A DNA stretch of 26,115 nucleotides from an uncultured Muribaculaceae bacterium (GTDB taxonomy: Bacteria > Bacteroidota > Bacteroidia > Bacteroidales > Muribaculaceae), in the NCBI GenBank assembly GCA_910588035.1, contig CAJUPY010000028.1, positions 1-26,115 on the forward strand. The letters run 5' to 3'. Within the stretch, counting starts at the first letter, position 1. Every line of letters starts with the position of its first letter. The notes beneath the pieces are model-generated. The model searched no databases. It saw only the letters and a list, made by a program, of their open reading frames with translations, and was not told the origin of the DNA. Positions 1-8,028 of the stretch are shown in pieces. The translations under genes and the position numbers were made by a program.

Positions 1-1604
1 CAAATTATCTCTATGTCACCTATGGTGCGACAGAAAACTCAATTCCCTATGACCTGAACTCACGCGACAACATCGTTGTGCTTGGTTCAGGAGCATACCG
101 CATCGGCAGCTCGGTAGAGTTTGACTGGTGTTCGGTCAACGCGGCCTCTACCTGTCGTAAGCTTGGTTACAAGGCTGTCATGATCAACTACAACCCGGAG
201 ACAGTGTCGACCGACTATGACATGTGTGACCGTCTCTATTTCGATGAACTCAGTTTCGAGCGTGTCATGGACATCATCGATCTCGAGACTCCGCGTGGTG
301 TCATTGTCAGTGTCGGCGGTCAGATTCCCAACAACCTGGCAATGAAGCTCTATCGCCGCCATGTGCCTGTGCTCGGAACCTCGCCGGTATCGATCGACCG
401 TGCCGAAAACCGTCATAAATTCTCGGCAATGCTCGATCAGCTCGGCATCGACCAGCCACGTTGGAAAGAGTTGACGACTGAAGATGAGATACACTCGTTT
501 GTCGAGGAGGTCGGTTTCCCCGTGCTGATACGTCCGAGCTACGTGCTTTCAGGTGCGGCTATGAACGTATGCTACGATTATGAGCAGATGCACACATTCC
601 TGAGCCAGGCTGCGAAAGTCTCGAAAGAGTTCCCTGTCGTTGTCTCAGAGTTCCTTCAGAACACTAAGGAGATCGAGTTTGACGCCGTGGCACGCAACGG
701 AAAGATTGTCGAATATGCGATCTCGGAGCATGTCGAATATGCCGGTGTCCACTCAGGCGACGCCACCCTTGTGTTCCCGGCCCAGAAAATCTACATGGCG
801 ACAGCACGCCGCATAAAACGTATCAGCGCACGCATCGCCGAAGCTCTCAACATCTCTGGCCCGTTCAACATTCAGTATCTCGCAAAAGACAACTACGTCA
901 AGGTGATCGAGTGTAACCTCCGCGCCTCGCGCTCATTCCCCTTCGTAAGCAAGGTGCTCAAGAAAAACTTCATCGAGACTGCCACACGCATCATGCTCGG
1001 TGAGAAAGTAGAGCCGGTCGACACATCGACATTCGACATCGACTATGTCGGCGTGAAAGCGTCGCAGTTCTCTTTTGCCCGTCTCCACAAGGCCGACCCG
1101 GTTCTCGGCGTCGACATGTCGTCGACAGGTGAGGTAGGCTGTCTCGGCCGTGATTTCGACGAGGCTCTGCTCAACGCAATGCTGTCGGTCGGACACCACG
1201 TACCGCAGAAAGGCATTCTTGTCAGCTCTGGCGATCCACGCGGAAAAGTCGATATGCTCGAGGCATGCCGTCTGCTCGACTCACGAGGTTACAAGATCTA
1301 TGCCACCGTCGGCACAGCGGCATTCCTCAACGAACACGGTGTCACAGCCACCCCGGTCGTATGGCCCGATGAAGAGGGTCTGTCGGTTCTTGACATCATC
1401 GGTGACCACACGGTCGACATGGTGATCAACATTCCGAAGAACCACACCAAACGTGAGCTCACAAACGGTTACCGCATTCGTCGCCATGCGATCGACCACA
1501 ACATTCCGTTGTTGACAAACGCCCGTCTTGCCCTGGCCTATGTGAAAGCTTTCGTGGCACGTCCGGTCGACACGATCGGAATCACACCGTGGCAGGAATA
1601 TTGA
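1..1604 (+). CDS. carB: Carbamoyl-phosphate synthase large subunit, C-terminal part (5' end outside window)
   Basis: CarB makes carbamoyl phosphate from bicarbonate, ATP and glutamine-derived ammonia, for pyrimidine and arginine synthesis. The reading frame is open from the first complete codon at position 3, so the gene begins left of the window; an apparent start at 78 is an internal GTG. What remains is the second synthetase half. Early residues read VTYGATENSIPYD and VLGSGAYRIGSSVEFDW, followed by NYNPETVSTDYD and SVGGQIPNN, all characteristic of CarB. The ATP-grasp region follows, with ECNLRASRSFPF. The last 130 or so residues form the MGS-like allosteric domain, starting near GILVSSGDPRGKVDMLEACR. 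The stop is TGA at 1602-1604. A hairpin follows and the next gene starts 73 bp on. Nothing is unusual in the part that can be seen. The family call is certain. Confidence 0.97.
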   Translation, partial: NYLYVTYGATENSIPYDLNSRDNIVVLGSGAYRIGSSVEFDWCSVNAASTCRKLGYKAVMINYNPETVSTDYDMCDRLYFDELSFERVMDIIDLETPRGVIVSVGGQIPNNLAMKLYRRHVPVLGTSPVSIDRAENRHKFSAMLDQLGIDQPRWKELTTEDEIHSFVEEVGFPVLIRPSYVLSGAAMNVCYDYEQMHTFLSQAAKVSKEFPVVVSEFLQNTKEIEFDAVARNGKIVEYAISEHVEYAGVHSGDATLVFPAQKIYMATARRIKRISARIAEALNISGPFNIQYLAKDNYVKVIECNLRASRSFPFVSKVLKKNFIETATRIMLGEKVEPVDTSTFDIDYVGVKASQFSFARLHKADPVLGVDMSSTGEVGCLGRDFDEALLNAMLSVGHHVPQKGILVSSGDPRGKVDMLEACRLLDSRGYKIYATVGTAAFLNEHGVTATPVVWPDEEGLSVLDIIGDHTVDMVINIPKNHTKRELTNGYRIRRHAIDHNIPLLTNARLALAYVKAFVARPVDTIGITPWQEY

Positions 1605-1627
1605 TAATAAAAATAAACACCCGTAAC

Positions 1628-1661
1628 GACGGCCGGAACAGACTCACTTGTTTCGGCCGTC
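1628..1661 (+). terminator. Stem-loop after carB, probable terminator
   Basis: A 13-bp stem (1628-1640 with 1649-1661, one G-T pair) encloses an 8-nt loop. It is GC-rich (GACGGCCG/CGGCCGTC). No clear T-run follows, so it may attenuate rather than fully terminate transcription into the next gene, whose ATG lies 16 nt downstream. Confidence 0.55.
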
Positions 1662-1677
1662 ATGCACTTTGAAGAAA

Positions 1678-2811
1678 ATGATTAAAACCGCTTTAAAACT
1701 GTTTGTAGGTTTGATCACAGGCATTGTCGCCGGCCTCGCGATTGCCGCGGTTATGGTAACCCTGTTTACTGAAACCACCATGTCGGAGTTTCTCGCCAAT
1801 CTCAGGTCAGGTGATGCGGCCGAGGCTGCATTGGCTGCCGTTGTCGGAATGGCTTCATTTTTACTTTCGATAGCAATACTGATTCCGGTTCATGAGGCGG
1901 GACACCTTGTGTGTGGTATGTTGTCGGGCTACCGTTTTGTATCGTTCAGAATTTTCAATCTGACATTCATCAAGATCGACGGACGGTTACGCGTCAGGAA
2001 ATTCTCAATAGCCGGCACTGGGGGACAGTGCCTGTTGTTGCCTCCCGACAGGCCGTTGGACAAGATTCCGACCGGATGGTATAATGCCGGAGGGGTGCTC
2101 GCCAATGTGATTGTTCTGGCAATTGTTGCCCCGCTGCTGTTGCTTGACCTTGATCCGTTTATGTTTGAGGCTTTGTCGATATTCTGTCTGACAGACGTGA
2201 TAATGATTCTGACCAACGGTGTGCCGATGAAACTTGGCGGAATAGGTAACGATGCCTATAACATCGCCCTTCTGCGACGCAACCTGTCAGCCAAAGAGGC
2301 CCTGATGATCCAGCTGCGTTCCAACGCGATGATTCAGGAGGGGGTCAGACCCAGCAATATGCCCGACCGGTGGTTTCAATGGAAAACCGACATAGATTGG
2401 AAAAATCAGCTTGAGGTATCGGTTCCGCTGATATACGCATCGCGTCTTGTCGATGAAATGAAATGGGAAGAGGCTTGCCGCTGTTTCGAGGAAATGTATA
2501 GCCACAAGAACGACATCATTCAGCTATATGTCAACGAAATTGCATGTGAACTCGCGTTCTGCCTGATGATGACCCGACAGACCGCGCGTGCCGGAGAGCT
2601 GCTCGACGACAAGATCAGAAAATATGTGGCGGCGTTCTGCAACGTCATGTCGTCGAAACAACGCCTCTTGTGTGCAATAGCCCTGTTTCTCGACAATGAC
2701 CGCGAAAAAGCCTTTCAGATCTACAATGGTTTCCTGGCCTCGAAAGACCGCTATCTGATGCAGGGAGAGGTGAAAAGCGATCTGGCGATCATGAAATCTA
2801 TGCTGAATTAA
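1678..2811 (+). CDS. M50-type membrane metalloprotease with helical C-terminal tail
   Basis: A predicted inner-membrane zinc protease of the site-2 protease (M50) type, which cut substrates inside or next to the membrane. From the ATG at 1678 the protein has 377 residues. Hydrophobic segments lie at about 8-30, 52-72, 138-156 and 162-180. HEAGH at 72-76, at the end of the second segment, is the HExxH zinc motif. GGIGNDAYN at 187-195 sits where M50 proteins carry the third metal-ligand Asp. NAGGVLANV at 136-144 resembles the conserved Asn/Gly segment between them. The last 120 or so residues are soluble and helical, with repeat-like spacing suggesting a TPR-type protein-binding tail. I reject the TTG start at 1648 because it lies inside the upstream hairpin. 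The substrate is unknown. It may be transcribed alone or by read-through from carB. Confidence 0.8.
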   Translation: MIKTALKLFVGLITGIVAGLAIAAVMVTLFTETTMSEFLANLRSGDAAEAALAAVVGMASFLLSIAILIPVHEAGHLVCGMLSGYRFVSFRIFNLTFIKIDGRLRVRKFSIAGTGGQCLLLPPDRPLDKIPTGWYNAGGVLANVIVLAIVAPLLLLDLDPFMFEALSIFCLTDVIMILTNGVPMKLGGIGNDAYNIALLRRNLSAKEALMIQLRSNAMIQEGVRPSNMPDRWFQWKTDIDWKNQLEVSVPLIYASRLVDEMKWEEACRCFEEMYSHKNDIIQLYVNEIACELAFCLMMTRQTARAGELLDDKIRKYVAAFCNVMSSKQRLLCAIALFLDNDREKAFQIYNGFLASKDRYLMQGEVKSDLAIMKSMLN

Positions 2812-2896
2812 GTTAAAAAAGACAGTAAAAATTACCATAAAAGCCGCTGAAGTGTAAAAAACCGATGCAGATGCGGAAAATCTGAAATTAAAACGT

Positions 2897-2904
2897 TACC
2901 TTTG
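2897..2904 (+). promoter_or_regulatory. Bacteroidota -7 box upstream of aldolase gene
   Basis: TACCTTTG matches TAnnTTTG, the -7 element read by the Bacteroidota primary sigma factor. It lies 47 nt upstream of the aldolase ATG, giving a leader of roughly 40 nt. I see no convincing -33 TTTG. Confidence 0.65.
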
Positions 2905-2951
2905 CAATGCCCAATAGAGCATTCATTTAAATTATTATAATTTACAACAAT

Positions 2952-3950
2952 ATGGTAAACTATAAAGACTTAGGTTTGGTCAACACCCGCGAGATGTTTG
3001 CCAAAGCAATCAAGGGCGGTTATGCTGTTCCGGCATTCAACTTCAACAACATGGAACAGCTCCAGGCTATCATCAAGGCTGCCGCAGATGACCGTTCGCC
3101 CGTCATTCTCCAGGTTTCAAAAGGTGCACGCAACTATGCCAACGCCACCCTTCTCCGCTACATGGCACAGGGTGCTGTCGCATATGCCAAGGAACTTGGC
3201 TGGGAAAATCCCCAGATCGTTCTTCACCTCGACCACGGCGATTCTTTCGAACTCTGCAAGGACTGCATCGACAACGGTTTCTCTTCTGTCATGATCGACG
3301 GTTCACACCTCCCCTATGAGGAAAACGTCGCCCTCACCAAGAAGGTCGTTGACTACGCCCACCAGTATGACGTGACCGTCGAGGGTGAGCTCGGTGTGCT
3401 CGCCGGTGTTGAAGATGAGGTTTCTTCTGACCACCACACCTACACCGATCCTGAAGAGGTTATCGATTTCGCCACCCGCACAGGCTGCGATTCACTCGCT
3501 ATCTCGATCGGCACAAGCCACGGCGCATATAAATTCACTCCCGAGCAGTGCACACGCAACGCCGAGGGCCGTCTCGTTCCCCCGCCGTTGGCATTCAACG
3601 TGCTCGATGCCGTAATGGAGAAACTTCCCGGATTCCCCATTGTACTCCACGGTTCTTCTTCTGTTCCCCAGCAGTATGTCGACACTATCAACGAGTTCGG
3701 AGGCAAACTGCCCGATGCTATCGGCATTCCCGAAGAGGAGCTCCGCAAAGCTGCCAAGAGCGCGGTCTGCAAGATCAACATCGACTCTGACAGCCGTCTG
3801 GCAATGACCGCCACAGTTCGTAAGGTCTTCGCTGAGAAGCCCGCTGAGTTTGACCCCCGTAAATATCTCGGTCCGGCTCGCGACGAGATGGAAAAACTCT
3901 ACAAACACAAAATCGAGTATGTGCTCGGTTCTAAAGATAAAGCCGAATAA
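2952..3950 (+). CDS. fba: Class II fructose-1,6-bisphosphate aldolase
   Basis: A glycolytic and gluconeogenic enzyme that splits fructose 1,6-bisphosphate into dihydroxyacetone phosphate and glyceraldehyde 3-phosphate, using zinc. The 332-residue length fits the class II family. PAFNFNNMEQ (27-36) is the N-terminal signature. HLDHGDSFE (92-100) supplies the catalytic Asp and a zinc His. VEGELGVLAG (143-152), ISIGTSHGAYKF (184-195) and VLHGSSSVP (231-239) carry further metal and phosphate ligands. KINIDSD near 274 is the usual phosphate-binding segment. The gene has its own -7 box and a strong terminator, so it is probably monocistronic and highly expressed. Tagatose-bisphosphate aldolase is a related alternative, but the overall sequence and housekeeping setting favour Fba. 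Confidence 0.95.
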   Translation: MVNYKDLGLVNTREMFAKAIKGGYAVPAFNFNNMEQLQAIIKAAADDRSPVILQVSKGARNYANATLLRYMAQGAVAYAKELGWENPQIVLHLDHGDSFELCKDCIDNGFSSVMIDGSHLPYEENVALTKKVVDYAHQYDVTVEGELGVLAGVEDEVSSDHHTYTDPEEVIDFATRTGCDSLAISIGTSHGAYKFTPEQCTRNAEGRLVPPPLAFNVLDAVMEKLPGFPIVLHGSSSVPQQYVDTINEFGGKLPDAIGIPEEELRKAAKSAVCKINIDSDSRLAMTATVRKVFAEKPAEFDPRKYLGPARDEMEKLYKHKIEYVLGSKDKAE

Positions 3951-3970
3951 TCGTTTTTTTCTCAATAATG

Positions 3971-4006
3971 AAATGACGACATCTTGTTGGTGTCGTCATT
4001 TTTTTT
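3971..4006 (+). terminator. Rho-independent terminator after aldolase gene
   Basis: An 11-bp stem (AAATGACGACA at 3971-3981 with TGTCGTCATTT at 3991-4001) and a 9-nt loop run directly into an uninterrupted T tract. Confidence 0.9.
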
Positions 4007-4057
4007 AATACTGTTATGTTAATATGCAACAGAATAATTAACATGTGAAGACTATTG

Positions 4058-4083
4058 TTGTATGTTAAATTTAATTAATTTTG
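4058..4083 (+). promoter_or_regulatory. Promoter of the outer-membrane protein gene
   Basis: The -7 box TAATTTTG (4076-4083) fits TAnnTTTG. A TTG at 4058-4060 is placed as a -33 element. Transcription should begin near 4090, which rules out the in-frame ATG at 4062 and fixes the gene start at 4122. Confidence 0.65.
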
Positions 4084-4121
4084 CACTGCAATACTCTACA
4101 AATAATAAACCAATCATTTCT

Positions 4122-4841
4122 ATGAAAAAAGTCCTTGCAATCGCTCTCACGGCGATTATTTCACTTGTTGCAAACGCACAATCTTTTGATGTATTCAATC
4201 ACCTCGGAGCCGGTGTCAGCGTCGGTACTACCGGTATCTCTGTCAACCTTGCCACTCCTATCACATCATGGGTCACGATGCGTGCGGGTGTTGATATCAT
4301 GCCCGGCATCAACATCAACACCGACGTCGACGCCGATTACACTGTCAGCGGAACGACTGACACACGTTCGACCAACATCGACCTTGAGTGTGGTCTCGGC
4401 CGCACACAGGGTAACGTGATTTTCAACTTCTATCCCATTCCAAAAGCAGGTCTCTATGTTGCTGTCGGAGCCTATTTCGGCGGGAACAAATTTGTGAAGC
4501 TCAAAGGCCACAGCAAGGAACTCGAAGGTGTTCTCGACGGTTCTATCCAGGTCGGTGACTACAATTTGCCGGTCGACAAGAACGGTAATGTTCACGGCGG
4601 CCTGAAAGTGAAGAGCTTCCGTCCCTACGTTGGTCTCGGCTGGGGACGTGCGATTCCGAAACGTTTTCTCGCTTTCAACATCGATCTCGGTGTCCAGATC
4701 CAGGGCAAGCCCGAGGTTTACTCAGAGACAGGCGACCTGAGCAAGATCACCGGAGAGGTCGACAACGATTTCACCAAGATCATAGACAACTTCAAGGTCT
4801 ATCCCGTTCTCTCGTTCCGTCTCTCAGGCAAAATTTTCTGA
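4122..4841 (+). CDS. Outer-membrane beta-barrel protein, function unknown
   Basis: A 239-residue exported protein. It opens with a clear signal peptide, MKKVLAIALTAIISLVANAQ, with the likely cut after NA-Q or A-Q near residue 20. The mature part alternates short amphipathic strands rich in Gly and aromatic residues (for example GLYVAVGAYFGG and PYVGLGWGRA), with polar loops between them. It ends in Phe after LSFRLSGKIF, the C-terminal aromatic expected for recognition by the BAM machinery. This is the pattern of the small porin-like barrels common in Bacteroidota; no specific substrate can be named. The gene has its own promoter and terminator. The frame also has an ATG at 4062, but that lies upstream of the predicted transcription start and would bury the signal peptide. 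Confidence 0.8.
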   Translation: MKKVLAIALTAIISLVANAQSFDVFNHLGAGVSVGTTGISVNLATPITSWVTMRAGVDIMPGININTDVDADYTVSGTTDTRSTNIDLECGLGRTQGNVIFNFYPIPKAGLYVAVGAYFGGNKFVKLKGHSKELEGVLDGSIQVGDYNLPVDKNGNVHGGLKVKSFRPYVGLGWGRAIPKRFLAFNIDLGVQIQGKPEVYSETGDLSKITGEVDNDFTKIIDNFKVYPVLSFRLSGKIF

Positions 4842-4860
4842 TCTGATTGTAACAGACATA

Positions 4861-4900
4861 AAAAACGAGCCGCGGCATCAACAACCGCGGCTCATTTTTT
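4861..4900. terminator. Bidirectional terminator between convergent transcription units
   Basis: A 9-bp GC stem (GAGCCGCGG at 4867-4875 with CCGCGGCTC at 4885-4893) is flanked by an A run on the left and a T run on the right, so it works on both strands. It ends the + strand barrel gene and the 11-gene minus-strand operon, whose last stop codon is 30 bp away. Confidence 0.9.
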
Positions 4901-4922
4901 ATATTCTGATTTTGTCACTTTG

Positions 4923-5618
4923 TCACAGCACGTTGCCATAGATATCGGCCACGACATGCAGGCGTCGGTCGTGGTTCGACAGCTCGATGCGTCCGTTGAG
5001 CGACGCGACGATGTGGCGGTAGGTGGCGTCGTCGCTGAGCCCGTCGTCGTTGATGACCGAGACCTTACCGTCGAAGATGCCGAATATGTGTCCGTGAGTC
5101 TGGTCGAAACACTCCTCGATGTTGTTGCCGGCAACAATCTTCTTGCCGGTGGCGGTGTTGTGGAACGTGTATCCTTCCCTTTCAGTGTAGCTCCATGTTA
5201 TGTTGCCCCCGTTTCCGAGCGAGACATATTGGTCTTTGGCTGCCACTTCCACCTTGCGTGAGACGGTGTCAAAAAGTCCGTGACCTTCACCTTTGACAAT
5301 CTCGATAGTGTGATTGTCGGTGCGGAAGATTATGCTGTCATAGTCAAAACCGGTCAGAAGCTTACCTGTGGCGATCTCGGCAAGGGCGGTCTTACCGTCA
5401 AAGCATAGGCCGCAGATCTCCGACTGGCCGTCGGTGACGACATCGTCATAGACAGGCGGAACAATTTCAGAGCCGTCACGGCCTGTTATGCCCTTGAGAC
5501 CGCGTTTCTGCTGGCTGACGACCGTAAAACCGTTTACGACGGCCTCTTTTACCAGAGGTTGCTGACTCGATTGCCACAGCATGTATCTCTTCTCAAGTTT
5601 CGAATTCATTACGCTCAT
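4923..5618 (-). CDS. WG-repeat-like protein, last gene of the 11-gene operon
   Basis: A 231-residue soluble protein with no signal peptide or membrane segment. The chosen ATG at 5618 overlaps the previous stop as ATGA, a typical coupling arrangement; the frame stays open to 5663, but that start lies well inside the previous gene. The sequence is beta-rich with degenerate WG-type repeats. The clearest is near residues 36-60, where GLKGITGRDG is followed by EIVPPVYDDV. Later units include GHGLFDTVSRKVEV near 113 and FGIFDGKVSVINDDG near 195. WG repeats are beta-hairpin modules usually taken to be protein-binding. It probably acts as a scaffold or recognition subunit of the operon-encoded machine. 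The catalytic role, if any, is unknown. Confidence 0.65.
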   Translation of the reverse strand: MSVMNSKLEKRYMLWQSSQQPLVKEAVVNGFTVVSQQKRGLKGITGRDGSEIVPPVYDDVVTDGQSEICGLCFDGKTALAEIATGKLLTGFDYDSIIFRTDNHTIEIVKGEGHGLFDTVSRKVEVAAKDQYVSLGNGGNITWSYTEREGYTFHNTATGKKIVAGNNIEECFDQTHGHIFGIFDGKVSVINDDGLSDDATYRHIVASLNGRIELSNHDRRLHVVADIYGNVL

Positions 5619-6322
5619 AGTCTTTTTAAAGTGTAGGCGTCGACAATGGTTCTTATGACCCACGAACTTGCACCGTGTTCACATGCCGATGCAAGAATAG
5701 TGTCAAATTCGCTCTCAAAACGGCCTTCACGCAGCGCGACCACCACTTCCTTGTAGAAACCACGCAGATCGGTTGCGACGGTCTTACGCGCGAAATTACG
5801 CATTTTCAGCGCGTCAACGGCACGGTTCATGTCGGTAGGCATCAGAAACTCGACCGTGTAGACCGTGACCGGTCCGATACCGCCGATCTCCACCTGTGTG
5901 CCTGTAGCGAACTTCTGGTCACGTCCGATCGTGACGATTTCGGGAAGACTGTCGTTGCCGGTCGAGCCTCTGACAATGAGATAGTCTACTGACGAGAGTT
6001 TCATCAGTTCAATCTCTGAGCCGTCATAGCCTGAATTGATCAGGAGCCGTTCGCCGGGCAGAATATCTCCGGCCGGCAGAACGTGGGGCCACAGCCGCCG
6101 GTTGGTCGTTGCGAGGCCGTTCACTTCGCCGATGAAGCGGTTGAAATCGCTGTTGGTGAACGTGACATTCTCGCGGCGACACAGTTGGCTGATGCGTTCA
6201 AAGGTGTCGTTGTCGGTGCGGGCATAAAAGCCATACCTGCGGAGGCCGGAGTCAAACTCCACGTCGCCGCAGGCATAGGTCAAGATTATTCTGTCGCGCC
6301 GGTTTTTAGCCCGGAAATCCAT
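5615..6322 (-). CDS. Unrecognised 235-aa cytoplasmic protein (operon gene 10)
   Basis: I do not recognise this protein. It has no signal peptide, no membrane segment and no nucleotide-binding motif that I can see. It begins with a basic stretch (MDFRAKNRRDR). A central region of roughly residues 80-160 looks beta-rich, with GERLLINSGYDGSEIELM and TIGRDQKFATGTQVEIGG. The last 65 or so residues look helical (ARKTVATDLRGFYKEVVVAL, then FDTILASACEHG). The ATG overlaps the protease gene stop by one base (TAATG), and its own stop overlaps the next ATG (ATGA). Expression is therefore probably coupled to both neighbours, which supports a stoichiometric role with the protease and the WG-repeat protein. 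Confidence 0.8.
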   Translation of the reverse strand: MDFRAKNRRDRIILTYACGDVEFDSGLRRYGFYARTDNDTFERISQLCRRENVTFTNSDFNRFIGEVNGLATTNRRLWPHVLPAGDILPGERLLINSGYDGSEIELMKLSSVDYLIVRGSTGNDSLPEIVTIGRDQKFATGTQVEIGGIGPVTVYTVEFLMPTDMNRAVDALKMRNFARKTVATDLRGFYKEVVVALREGRFESEFDTILASACEHGASSWVIRTIVDAYTLKRL

Positions 6323-7368
6323 TACATGCCTCCATATTTGAGTTGCAACTGGTCGAGAACCTCGCGCACGGCGAGAATGTCGATGCCGGCATTGACGTTC
6401 TGCATATCTTTGAATCCGAGGTCGTGAACGGCTACGATCTGTCCGTAGGGGTCGGCCACGGGACCGCCGCTGTTGCCCGGGTTGGTGGCCATCGAATATT
6501 GAACAAGCGGACGTGTGTCGTCGGGACGGTAGGCCGAGAGGTCGCCCGAGGTGAATGTGGCGGTGAGTCCGTAGGGGTTGCCATAGGTAGCCAGTTTCGT
6601 TCCCTGGGGCACATGCTTTTTCGCCAGTTTGAAGTAGTCGACAGTTTCGCCCGGATTGAGCTGCACTTGCAGAATCGAGATGTCGAGACCTTTGTCAGTC
6701 CATAGCACATGGCTGATCGGGCGCACACGATGCTGATAGATCTGGCTGTCGTCGGCCGCCTCGTCGTCATAGAGACATGCTTCGACACCTTTGGCGGTCG
6801 CGGTCACGTGGTTGTTTGTCAGTGCAAGGCCGTCTTCGTTGATGAAGAAGCCGGTGCCGATGCCGTTGGGGGTTCTCACCAGGAAAGTACGCATTTTCAT
6901 GTAAAGCGCGAGGTCTTCGATTATTATCGGAGGAATATTACCTGGTCTTATCTCCTCGAGGCTGTCTGAAAGTTCGTCGCCGTTGAAGACGCGCTCGTTG
7001 TCTATGACAAGCTGGTGGTTGACGCTCGGTTTGGTGTCATCGAGAATGACGTAGGCAGGTATTTCCTCGTCGGAGTCGTCCATCGAGGCTTTGATGCCGC
7101 GGTCGGCGACAAGGCTGACTTCCTTACCTTCGACATGTTGTCTCAGATACATCTGGACATAGGGTGACGACGGGTCAACACCGATCACTCTCACCCTGAG
7201 ACCTGAAGCGAGGGTGAGTACGTTGCCTTCGACGGCGGTCACTTCATCGACGATCTCGTCGATGTTGCTGTCATAGGTCTCGTCATCGTCGCCGTTTGAG
7301 CCGGGGCACTGTGTGAAGCATAGAACCGCTACAACTACGATGCCAAGTAAAATCAATACTTTTTTCAT
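6322..7368 (-). CDS. HtrA-like trypsin-fold serine protease, probable lipoprotein, with SNase-like N-terminal domain
   Basis: A 348-residue exported protease. The N-terminus is a hydrophobic signal ending in FTQC; Cys21 is a possible lipidation site, though the lipobox is weak. An acidic stretch (NGDDDE) follows. Residues of about 43-125 resemble the OB-type staphylococcal nuclease fold: VEGNVLTLASGLRVRVIGVD, later EIPAYVILDD and VNHQLV. The catalytic acidic and Arg residues of true nucleases are not evident, so this is a structural guess. Residues of about 155-340 are a clear trypsin/HtrA domain with His187 (LTNNHVTA), Asp229 (KGLDISIL) and Ser300 (NPGNSGGPV). There is no PDZ domain. Its ATG overlaps the previous stop (ATGA). 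In context it is the proteolytic arm of the operon, acting in the periplasm or at the cell surface. Confidence 0.85.
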   Translation of the reverse strand: MKKVLILLGIVVVAVLCFTQCPGSNGDDDETYDSNIDEIVDEVTAVEGNVLTLASGLRVRVIGVDPSSPYVQMYLRQHVEGKEVSLVADRGIKASMDDSDEEIPAYVILDDTKPSVNHQLVIDNERVFNGDELSDSLEEIRPGNIPPIIIEDLALYMKMRTFLVRTPNGIGTGFFINEDGLALTNNHVTATAKGVEACLYDDEAADDSQIYQHRVRPISHVLWTDKGLDISILQVQLNPGETVDYFKLAKKHVPQGTKLATYGNPYGLTATFTSGDLSAYRPDDTRPLVQYSMATNPGNSGGPVADPYGQIVAVHDLGFKDMQNVNAGIDILAVREVLDQLQLKYGGM

Positions 7369-8018
7369 TGTGCCGTAACTATAATTGGTTTTTTAACTTC
7401 CCAGCCTCCGGTCGATTTCTCTATGGTGCCGGGGGTGGTGACTGTCAGAGTGCAGTCGGGAGAGAGTGTTCCGTTGACTTTTACGAGGTCGGTTGAAACT
7501 TCTTTTGCACGGATCATCGGCATCAGAATCTCATCGTTAAGGGTGAAGATGCCGTCGGTGCCGGTGAACTGCAGAATGAACGGAAAGTCGTTGATATCGA
7601 AATCTTCACCGAGCATCTCCTCGCGTTTCAACTGTTTGAACATGAATTTGAAAATATCCTCGCTTGTGGTGGTCGGCATCGGGCCGAAACGTTTCTCCTC
7701 CCACACAATGGCTGCCGGTTTCGCTGGCTCAGGTTTTGGCTGTGGCACGACCACAGGAGTCTCTGCCGGTTGGCTGACCGGAGTCTCAACCACGGGTTGA
7801 CTTGCCGGAGCCGGCTGAGCGGTCGGTTGGCCGACCGGCTGTGTGACGGGCATTTGGCCGGTCGTGCGCAGTGAGTCGACGATAGTCTGCATCGAGCGGC
7901 AGATCATCTGAATCTGTACCTCGGCCGATGGAGCGGGGCTCACGACATTCATGAACCTGAAGAACGAGGCTACCAGGTCGTTGTAGGCGTTGATGAAACG
8001 TGGGTCTTGTGTATCCAT
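7365..8018 (-). CDS. Soluble adaptor-like protein with Pro/Gln linker and C-terminal domain shared with the upstream TM protein
   Basis: A 217-residue protein without signal peptide or membrane segment. Residues 1-55 are helical (IQMICRSMQTIVDSLR). Residues 56-103 are a low-complexity linker rich in Pro, Gln, Thr and Val. Residues 104-217 form a compact domain whose last 75 residues resemble the end of the preceding gene product. Both have a hydrophobic strand, a Gly-turn and an FTL/YTI strand, then GT[LI] and GGWEV/GYWQV near the C-terminus (here GTIEKSTGGWEV at 197-208). I do not recognise the domain. Since one copy is membrane-anchored and this one is free, the pair may compete for, or dimerise on, the same partner. 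The ATG follows the upstream stop by about 10 bp, and the stop overlaps the protease start. Confidence 0.75.
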   Translation of the reverse strand: MDTQDPRFINAYNDLVASFFRFMNVVSPAPSAEVQIQMICRSMQTIVDSLRTTGQMPVTQPVGQPTAQPAPASQPVVETPVSQPAETPVVVPQPKPEPAKPAAIVWEEKRFGPMPTTTSEDIFKFMFKQLKREEMLGEDFDINDFPFILQFTGTDGIFTLNDEILMPMIRAKEVSTDLVKVNGTLSPDCTLTVTTPGTIEKSTGGWEVKKPIIVTAQ

Positions 8019-8028
8019 AATATTTTGG

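Noticed and set aside
1648..1677. TTG at 1648 as start of the M50 protease gene
   Set aside because: It lies inside the 3' arm of the hairpin after carB and adds residues with no family match. The ATG at 1678 leads straight into the first membrane segment.
4062..4121. ATG at 4062 as start of the outer-membrane protein
   Set aside because: The predicted -7 box (4076-4083) lies downstream of it, and a signal peptide begins exactly at the ATG at 4122.
5619..5663. Longer start for the WG-repeat-like protein
   Set aside because: It would overlap the previous gene by about 49 bp. The ATG at 5618 gives the usual ATGA overlap seen elsewhere in the operon.
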